Shown piece after piece: positions 6,574 to 11,227 of a DNA stretch of 11,227 nt (its first letter is position 1; every line of letters begins with the position of its first letter). Below the pieces are notes generated by a model. That model had not been told where the DNA came from. It ran no database searches and was given only the letters and a program-made list of their open reading frames with translations. A program made the position numbers and the translations under genes. Source of the stretch: Planctomycetaceae bacterium (GTDB taxonomy: Bacteria; Planctomycetota; Planctomycetia; Pirellulales; Thermoguttaceae); NCBI GenBank assembly GCA_031266315.1, contig JAISBG010000212.1, positions 1 to 11,227 of the forward strand. Direction: 5' to 3'.

Positions 6574-7452
6574 ATGACAAATCTACATCAAATTAAAGAA
6601 GAAATTTGCGATATTGGACGCCGTATTTACAATCGCGGATTTGCGGCGGCGAACGACGGTAATATTTCGTTCAGAATTGACGAAAACCGCATTGTTTGTA
6701 CACCAACCGGAATTAGTAAAGGTTTTATGAAACCTGATGATCTCTGCGTTGTGGATATGAATGCCAATCAAATTTCCGGTCATCGTAAAATGACCAGTGA
6801 AATTCGTCAGCATATTACAATAATGAAACACCGTAACGATGTTAAATCGGTTGTTCATTGCCATCCGCCTCACGCAACTGCGTTTGGTATTGCCCGTGAA
6901 GCGATTCCGCAGTGCATTTTGCCGGAAGTCGATATTAACATGGGTGATGTGCCGATTGCAAAATATATAATTCCCGGCGGTCAAGCATTTGCCGATGCGA
7001 TTTTACCGTTCGTTGACAAGAGCGATATTATTGTACAGGCGAATCACGGAACCGTGAGTATGGGACCGACTATTGAGCGGGCATATTTTCTAACAGAAAT
7101 GCTTGACGCTTATTGCCGGATTCTGCTTATTGCCCGAAGTCTTGGCAAAGTGGAATACTTTACCAAAAACGAAGCGGAAGATTTATTGGCACTGAAACAA
7201 AAATGGGGGTTCAAAGATCCGCGTACGGAACTTGCCAACTGTGAACTTTGTGCCAACGATATTTTCCGTGACAGTTGGAAGGAAACCGGAGTTGATCACC
7301 GTGCGTTCCAACCGCCGACATTCCGGCGCGGCGAGGAATCTCCGAACAATTCGGCTCAGTGTACCTCGAAAAACAGCAACGATATTGATCAGGAATTGAT
7401 TATCAAAACAATTACTGACCGTGTTATGCAGGCTCTTGGTAAAGTCGGATAA
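6574..7452 (+). CDS. Class II aldolase (L-fuculose/L-rhamnulose-phosphate aldolase type, PF00596) with C-terminal encapsulation-peptide-like tail
   Basis: This 292-residue enzyme shows the class II aldolase/adducin signature: GNISFR (29-34), TPTGISKG (43-50) for phosphate binding, Glu76 in MTSEIRQH as the likely catalytic acid, HCHPPHATAF (95-104) with zinc ligands His95 and His97, and ANHGTVSMG (157-164) supplying the third zinc ligand His158. It should cleave a six-carbon ketose-1-phosphate to dihydroxyacetone phosphate and lactaldehyde. After the catalytic domain (about 1-215) comes a Pro/Ser/Asn-rich linker (about 245-268) and then a short amphipathic helix, DQELIIKTITDRVMQALGK (272-290). 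This is the form of an encapsulation peptide that targets cargo into microcompartments. The linker and helix make it longer than plain FucA (about 215 residues). The Shine-Dalgarno AAGGAG (6555-6560) lies 13 nt before the ATG. It follows the EutN/CcmL gene, and the pair resembles the PVC fucose/rhamnose compartment gene pvmN and its neighbour. Substrate choice cannot be read from the sequence. Confidence 0.92.
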   Translation: MTNLHQIKEEICDIGRRIYNRGFAAANDGNISFRIDENRIVCTPTGISKGFMKPDDLCVVDMNANQISGHRKMTSEIRQHITIMKHRNDVKSVVHCHPPHATAFGIAREAIPQCILPEVDINMGDVPIAKYIIPGGQAFADAILPFVDKSDIIVQANHGTVSMGPTIERAYFLTEMLDAYCRILLIARSLGKVEYFTKNEAEDLLALKQKWGFKDPRTELANCELCANDIFRDSWKETGVDHRAFQPPTFRRGEESPNNSAQCTSKNSNDIDQELIIKTITDRVMQALGKVG

Positions 7453-7536
7453 TCTATTTTGAAACAAATTTTAATTTAAAATTGTTTTGATTGTGATTCA
7501 ATATTAAAAACAAAAAACAATTTCAAAGTACACAAC

Positions 7537-7567
7537 ATCAGGGAGTATATTTTATTTCCTGATTGTT
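7537..7567 (+). terminator. Candidate intrinsic terminator downstream of the aldolase
   Basis: ATCAGGGA (7537-7544) pairs with TTCCTGAT (7556-7563) with one G-U wobble around an 11-nt A/T loop, and is followed by TGTTTT. It lies 85 nt past the aldolase stop. The stem is short and the U-run is interrupted, so strength is uncertain. Confidence 0.4.
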
Positions 7568-7803
7568 TTAAATTTGTTGAGTCATTATTTATCTCCTTAA
7601 TCAGAGGCAGGCGACAATGAACCTGACTAACGACGGCAAATTGTATTGCCTTCCGTTTTGGAGTTTGCAGAGTCAACCGTTGCGACCCTTCAGCGAAGTT
7701 TTTTCGACAAATAGAATAGAATTGCTTACCTTGATTGACCAGTTGGTGATGACTCTAAAAAATTCTAAAACAACAAAAGTTTCTCAAAAAAGAAAGATTT
7801 CTC

Positions 7804-7832
7804 TTGACTTTCGTTCCTGTTTTTCTTAAACT
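7804..7832 (+). promoter_or_regulatory. Weak sigma-70-like promoter candidate for the right cassette
   Basis: TTGACT (7804-7809) and TAAACT (7827-7832) are 17 bp apart, about 100 nt before the ATG at 7934. The -35 matches five of six consensus bases and the -10 four of six. This is a by-eye match in AT-rich DNA and may be chance. The four-half-site operator seen ahead of the left cassette is not present here. Confidence 0.25.
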
Positions 7833-7933
7833 TTGATTCTAATTCAATGGCGTTGCGTTTTTTTCGCTGTATTATTTTACGGCAAACGTTTCGCGGTAAT
7901 TTCAACAAAACTTTGTAAATAAGGAACCTAACA

Positions 7934-8035
7934 ATGAAAAACTTTGCTGAAAACACTTCAAAAAATTCTCCGCACAACTTGATGAAAATTCAAATGTTAA
8001 AATGGGCAAGTCAGGGGGGGGGGGGCAGTATATGA
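7934..8035 (+). CDS. Leader frame of right-arm pseudopilin C, cut off by the G12 tract
   Basis: The ATG at 7934 is preceded by AAGGA (7921-7925) at a good distance (8 nt). It opens a frame reading [20 protein letters not shown], then MLKWASQ and four glycines from the G-tract, then stops at 8033-8035. Removing one G (or adding two) would join it without any stop to the DUF1559 frame that continues to 9296, giving a 64-residue leader before the prepilin site. Adding one G would instead read through a basic stretch and terminate inside the VELLVV codons. I interpret this as the true 5' end of the gene annotated at 8067-9296, separated from it by a frameshift that is either a biological OFF state or a sequencing error. 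Confidence 0.6.
   Translation: MKNFAENTSKNSPHNLMKIQMLKWASQGGGGSI
8014..8025 (+). repeat. Homopolymeric G12 tract, putative phase-variation or frameshift site
   Basis: Twelve consecutive G residues are followed by CAGTAT. The upstream frame (with Shine-Dalgarno and ATG) and the downstream DUF1559 frame abut here, out of register by one base. Only a tract of 11, 14 or another length equal to 2 modulo 3 would give full-length protein. Long poly-G runs are classic slipped-strand mispairing sites and also classic sequencing-error sites. Confidence 0.85.
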
Positions 8036-8066
8036 GGAAAAGGAAAAAACGGACAGCGAAAAGTGT

Positions 8067-9296
8067 TTGTTGTCCGAATGTTTTTCCGCAAAATTTTTAT
8101 CTCTTGTTCGTGCTTCACCGTTTGGCTTTACATTGGTCGAACTTCTTGTGGTGATTGCGATTATTGGCGTGTTAATCGCACTTCTGTTGCCGGCGGTTCA
8201 GGCAGCGCGCGAAGCGGCAAGGCGGTCACAGTGTAACAACAATCTGAAACAAATTGCGATTGCGTGTCATAATTACCATGACATTCACCAATCGTTTCCA
8301 ACCGGTTCAACCGGAGATATGAACAGTCCACTGGCTCCTTCAACTTACAATTGGCAATATCCGGGAGCAAACTGGTCTGTCTTCTTTTCGATCATGCCGT
8401 TTATCGAACAAACTGCCGCTTACGATACCATTCGTCCGCGTCAACAGATTGTTCGTGGTAATTCTGCAATTGGAGGAGCAACGGTAACGATTGGTTCGGA
8501 AACGATAACCGCTGCTGCGTTGGCAGTTGGTGATCCGATTCGTACTGCGTTGACGAATACTTATGACGCTTTTTTGTGTCCTTCGGATGTCAACGGACGT
8601 TTGACAAGTACGGATTCAAATGATTCCTCTTACACCAATTACCGTTACTGTGCCGGTGATGTTGGTATTTATCACCCTTCTATCGGTATTAACTTTGTGC
8701 GAGGTGCTTTTGGAAACGGCGTTTGGTTTGGAACAGAAGGAATCTCCGATGGGACAAGCAATACAATATTTTTCTCAGAACGTATTTGTACGACTCGTCC
8801 TGCAGACACGACAGTCAATCTCGAACCGGCTTTTGGTGTTTGCTGTCCTACAACAGCATGGACGGGTGGTATCATCTCAACAACTGGAATGACTGATGCA
8901 TTTTCCTATTCGGATTGTATTACGTCCATTGACGGAACAACAAAGTTGTACAAATCCACCCTTACGATCAATGGCGGCAACAATCAAAGCGGACGATTTT
9001 GGTGGAGCGGTATGCAATCCCATACCGCTATTCAGACAATTATGCCGCCGAATGGTCCTAGTTGTACTTCCACTTTTGCTTCTGACGGCGCACCTTCCGC
9101 TGCCGCGCCGACAAGCCGGCATCCGGGCGGAGTGAATGCTTCCCGTACAGACGGAAGTGTTACGTTTATCAGTGAAACGATCAGCACGGTTACTTCCGGT
9201 GTTGCAACACCCAAAGTGAAACTGAACGGACAGTCAGATTTTGGAGTTTGGGGCGCACTCGGTTCACGCGACGGCGGCGAAGCGAACTCTCTTTAG
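8067..9296 (+). CDS. DUF1559 prepilin-like protein, longer paralogue C, right arm (frame open only from a TTG)
   Basis: The frame as read starts at TTG 8067 without a visible ribosome-binding site and gives 409 residues: a 20-residue leader, then [18 protein letters not shown] and [17 protein letters not shown]. The body has [55 protein letters not shown] and [14 protein letters not shown], the full DUF1559 pattern. The frame is in fact open back to 8001 through the G12 tract. The credible start, with a Shine-Dalgarno, is ATG 7934, one base out of register. The gene may therefore be OFF in this clone, or the tract may be miscounted. Its paralogue is C' at 1844-3142, which has an intact frame. 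Relative to C', this copy has 92 extra bases between CAGTAT and the GFTL codons. It is followed 54 nt later by gene B. It is an inner-membrane pseudopilin-like protein of unknown role. Confidence 0.9.
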   Translation: MLSECFSAKFLSLVRASPFGFTLVELLVVIAIIGVLIALLLPAVQAAREAARRSQCNNNLKQIAIACHNYHDIHQSFPTGSTGDMNSPLAPSTYNWQYPGANWSVFFSIMPFIEQTAAYDTIRPRQQIVRGNSAIGGATVTIGSETITAAALAVGDPIRTALTNTYDAFLCPSDVNGRLTSTDSNDSSYTNYRYCAGDVGIYHPSIGINFVRGAFGNGVWFGTEGISDGTSNTIFFSERICTTRPADTTVNLEPAFGVCCPTTAWTGGIISTTGMTDAFSYSDCITSIDGTTKLYKSTLTINGGNNQSGRFWWSGMQSHTAIQTIMPPNGPSCTSTFASDGAPSAAAPTSRHPGGVNASRTDGSVTFISETISTVTSGVATPKVKLNGQSDFGVWGALGSRDGGEANSL

Positions 9297-9350
9297 TTGT
9301 TTCAATTATCTTTAACCTGTTTACTTTAACAAAAATTTTAGGAGAATTTT

Positions 9351-10505
9351 ATGAAGAAAAAATATTTGTACGGTTTTACACTCGTTGAACTTTTGGTCGT
9401 TATTGCAATTATTGGTGTTTTAATTGCTTTACTGTTACCGGCGGTTCAAGCCGCGCGAGAAGCGGCGCGGCGTTCACAGTGTACGAATAATGCCAAACAA
9501 TTCGTGATTGCCTTACACAACTATCACGACGCAACGAAAGCCTTGATTCCGCTCCGTTGCGGGTTTGCCAGCCCCGGAACAAACAAATGTGTAGAATGGG
9601 GAGGGATTATTGCTCTTTTTCCTTATCTGGAACAGGGAGCAGCCTATGACGCTCTTCTCGTGAAAATCGGGAAGTTTACCGCCGGTTCGACGACCGATGG
9701 CGTCCGACCTTGGGGAAGTGTGGACGGCGGTTGGGGAACTCCTGATCCGCGTAACGGAAAGATTTCCACCTTGATTTGTCCCTCCGATCAAGGGTCAAGT
9801 TATTCTACCGGAAATCCATGGCCATTGGGGGGAAGTGTTAGTTTTCGGACAAATTACTTTCTCAGTCTCGGCGATGGTATGAATGATGCGAATGCGGTCA
9901 ATCCGGGTAGTACAACCGATATTCGACCACGTTTCATTTTCAATCCGATGCGTTGGAAAAATCTGGGGGCTTGTCTTGACGGAACAAGTAACACAATTGC
10001 TATTGCGGAATCGGTTAGAGGATATGGTACAGAAGATTTAACCGCAGGGGTTTTTGTTAGTATCGCTAAAGGGGGAGTAGTTGGAACAAGTGATACAACA
10101 ATTCATTCGGATGGTAGTGCCCGTATTTCTTCATGTATCAACCAAACTGTTTCGGGAGATAAAAACGAAATCGCCGCTGGAAAAAGTACCCGGACGATGC
10201 GCGGATGTGTTTTGTATGCATCTCCAGCCATAAGCGGTTTTCATACTGTTTTACCGCCCAACTCGCTTTCCTGTAGTTCAGCCGGTATCGGAAATTACTT
10301 GGGTAATTGGGGAATTTTTTCGGCGCAGAGTTATCATTCCGGCGGAGTTGTTACCGGTTTTTTCGACGGTTCCGTTTCGTTTATTTCTGATACAATTGAC
10401 TACGGCAATTCCAGTGCCGCTCAGGTTTTGATCGGTAAAAGCGAATTTGGCGTTTGGGGCGCGTTAGGTACACCGGAAGGAAAAGAATCCGTCTCCAAAC
10501 CATAA
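9351..10505 (+). CDS. DUF1559 prepilin-like protein, shorter paralogue B, right arm
   Basis: The 384-residue protein has an 8-residue leader MKKKYLYG, cleavage before [16 protein letters not shown], then [17 protein letters not shown]. Landmarks are [64 protein letters not shown] and [15 protein letters not shown]. It is close to the left-arm B' (654-1790): both ends and most internal blocks coincide. The main difference is a few extra residues near the [11 protein letters not shown] region. The ribosome-binding site TTTTAGGAG and the ATGAAGAAAAAA start are almost base-for-base the same as those of B', so the duplication included regulatory sequence. It is probably co-transcribed with gene C. 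The downstream spacer carries an 18-bp inverted repeat before the lipoprotein gene. Function is unknown beyond a membrane-anchored, pilin-like envelope protein. Confidence 0.94.
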   Translation: MKKKYLYGFTLVELLVVIAIIGVLIALLLPAVQAAREAARRSQCTNNAKQFVIALHNYHDATKALIPLRCGFASPGTNKCVEWGGIIALFPYLEQGAAYDALLVKIGKFTAGSTTDGVRPWGSVDGGWGTPDPRNGKISTLICPSDQGSSYSTGNPWPLGGSVSFRTNYFLSLGDGMNDANAVNPGSTTDIRPRFIFNPMRWKNLGACLDGTSNTIAIAESVRGYGTEDLTAGVFVSIAKGGVVGTSDTTIHSDGSARISSCINQTVSGDKNEIAAGKSTRTMRGCVLYASPAISGFHTVLPPNSLSCSSAGIGNYLGNWGIFSAQSYHSGGVVTGFFDGSVSFISDTIDYGNSSAAQVLIGKSEFGVWGALGTPEGKESVSKP

Positions 10506-10542
10506 TTGTACAGAATCAAACCCAAAACCGTGTCGTGTTGAT

Positions 10543-10618
10543 TTCAAAACCGTACACATTTGTAAACGTAAATTGCTCAACATAATCAATCACCGTTGAT
10601 AATGTGTACGGTTTTGAA
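10543..10618. repeat. Perfect 18-bp inverted repeat (76 bp overall) between right DUF1559 gene and lipoprotein
   Basis: The arm TTCAAAACCGTACACATT (10543-10560) is perfectly complementary to 10601-10618 across a 40-nt spacer. The spacer itself ends with a small nested stem, ATCAA/TTGAT (10585-10600). A partial third copy, AAAACCGTGTCGTGT, lies just upstream (10523-10537). The repeat starts 38 nt after the DUF1559 stop. No U-run follows, so it is not a standard intrinsic terminator; an mRNA-processing hairpin, a protein-binding site or a mobile palindrome are all possible. Confidence 0.75.
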
Positions 10619-10676
10619 CAAGTGTCCGTATTATTCATTTCAACAACATTTCATTATGAACACAAAATTATTACCA

Positions 10677-11222
10677 ATGATTATTAAAACAACAATAACA
10701 ACAAAGAATTTTTGTTTATCTTTTTTTCTTTGTAGTATGATTTGCAGTGTGATTTGCGGTTGCGGCGGGAGTATTCCCGTGCCGGACGACATGCCGGCTC
10801 CGCAACAAACAATGATTAAAGTAACATCAGAAGGACAACCGTTGAGCGAGGCTTCGGTTACGCTCATGCCGACGGACGTGTCAAACCGTTGGTATGCCGG
10901 TTCTGTTACCGATTCCGCCGGTAACGCCGTTATTTATACTCAAAGCAAATATCGCGGAGCTGTTCCGGGAAAGTACAAAATTACCATTGTCAAACGAGAA
11001 ACAACTCCAAGTGCCATTGTTTTTCCCGATGCGGAAAAAGACCCCAACGGTTACGCCAATGCGGTTGACGCTGCGGCAAAAGAAATTCGTGACTCGTTTG
11101 ATTTGATTGATCCGAAATGGAGTTCAGTCAACACGACAACAGAAGAAATTGAAATCGTTACCGGAAAGAATAATAAAACAATTGAAGTCGGTAAACCTGT
11201 CCGAATTAAAATCGGTAAATAA
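10677..11222 (+). CDS. Small lipoprotein with carboxypeptidase-regulatory-like fold, right-arm copy A
   Basis: I start at the ATG at 10677 (MIIKTTITTK...) because this start and the preceding bases are conserved in the left copy. Upstream in-frame starts exist at 10656 (adds MNTKLLP) and 10596, neither with a Shine-Dalgarno. The 181-residue product has a signal peptide with lipobox ICGC and predicted lipidated Cys29, a short Pro-rich linker, then KVTSEGQPLSEASVTLMP, AGSVTDSAGNAVIYT, GKYKITIVKRE, and a C-terminal GKPVRIKIGK tail. The pattern suggests a small beta-sandwich domain on the periplasmic face of an envelope membrane. Compared with the left copy it has a short extra CSMI-like segment in the signal peptide and about 22 differences in the mature part. 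It is the third gene of the right cassette, after genes C and B and the 18-bp inverted repeat. No catalytic motif is seen. Confidence 0.85.
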   Translation: MIIKTTITTKNFCLSFFLCSMICSVICGCGGSIPVPDDMPAPQQTMIKVTSEGQPLSEASVTLMPTDVSNRWYAGSVTDSAGNAVIYTQSKYRGAVPGKYKITIVKRETTPSAIVFPDAEKDPNGYANAVDAAAKEIRDSFDLIDPKWSSVNTTTEEIEIVTGKNNKTIEVGKPVRIKIGK

Positions 11223-11227
11223 AAATT

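Larger units (their letters stand above)
7453..7933. other. Intergenic region between aldolase and right-arm pseudopilin gene
   Basis: These 481 bp hold an AT-rich imperfect palindrome (7462-7486), a terminator-like hairpin (7537-7567) and a weak promoter candidate (7804-7832). One 70-codon plus-strand frame (7617-7829, ATG after GAGGCAGG) is open, but its product has no recognisable motif or signal, so I do not call it a gene. No RNA gene or mobile element is evident. Confidence 0.45.

Noticed and set aside
6583..6984. 133-codon minus-strand frame
   Set aside because: It is fully antisense to the aldolase, whose frame carries all expected catalytic motifs; shadow frame.
7617..7829. 70-codon plus-strand frame with ATG and a weak GAGG-type ribosome-binding site
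   Set aside because: No motif, signal peptide or relation to neighbours is visible; it lies in AT-rich intergenic DNA and a similar-length frame exists on the other strand.
3143..7933. Composite transposon or insertion sequence flanked by inverted repeats
   Set aside because: The flanking inverted homology consists of pseudopilin and lipoprotein genes; no transposase, integrase, terminal repeat or target duplication is seen.
1..11227. Possible assembly fold-back artefact explaining the mirrored gene order
   Set aside because: The arms differ at many codon positions and by small insertions, and the two long pseudopilin leaders are unrelated in length; a fold-back would be identical.

Overview
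This is an AT-rich window (by eye near 40% G+C) that most likely comes from a planctomycete or a close PVC relative. Four proteins carry the planctomycete-typical DUF1559 layout: a prepilin-like N-terminus, [10 protein letters not shown] then [14 protein letters not shown], with an HPGG...DGSV tail. A fifth locus encodes a bacterial-microcompartment vertex protein beside a class II aldolase, the combination known from PVC-type fucose/rhamnose compartments. The low G+C and a DUF3791/DUF3990 module, which I associate with gut bacteria, would fit a host-associated or fermentative species, but that is inference.

Layout. The two ends are mirror images. The left arm (about 1-3142, minus strand) reads, in transcription order, a long DUF1559 pseudopilin-like gene (C'), a shorter DUF1559 gene (B') and a small lipoprotein (A'). 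The right arm (about 7934-11222, plus strand) reads C, B, A in the same order. The arms are clearly paralogous (the mature lipoproteins differ at about 22 of 154 positions) but diverged, so this is an old inverted duplication and not an assembly fold-back. The centre (about 3143-7933) is transcribed rightwards. It holds a 502-residue cytoplasmic protein of unknown function with three internal repeats, a DUF3791-DUF3990 toxin-antitoxin-like pair with overlapping stop and start codons, a EutN/CcmL-type shell vertex protein, and a class II aldolase with a C-terminal encapsulation-peptide-like helix.

How the parts may work. The cassette genes should give inner-membrane-anchored pseudopilin-like proteins plus a lipoprotein with a carboxypeptidase-regulatory-like fold; their physiological role is unknown to me. 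The microcompartment pair would contribute a shell vertex and a cargo enzyme cleaving L-fuculose-1-P or L-rhamnulose-1-P, but no hexameric shell gene or aldehyde dehydrogenase is present here.

The main points to follow up are: (i) a 12-G homopolymer that puts the right-arm long pseudopilin out of frame with its ribosome-binding site and ATG, so that losing one G (or gaining two) would restore it, a contingency-locus pattern; (ii) four TTAACA-like half-sites at exact 11-bp spacing just upstream of a perfect TATAAT, ahead of the left-arm long pseudopilin, resembling a PhoB/PhoP-type operator; (iii) the inverted duplicated cassettes; and (iv) the unknown three-repeat protein beside the DUF3791/DUF3990 pair.
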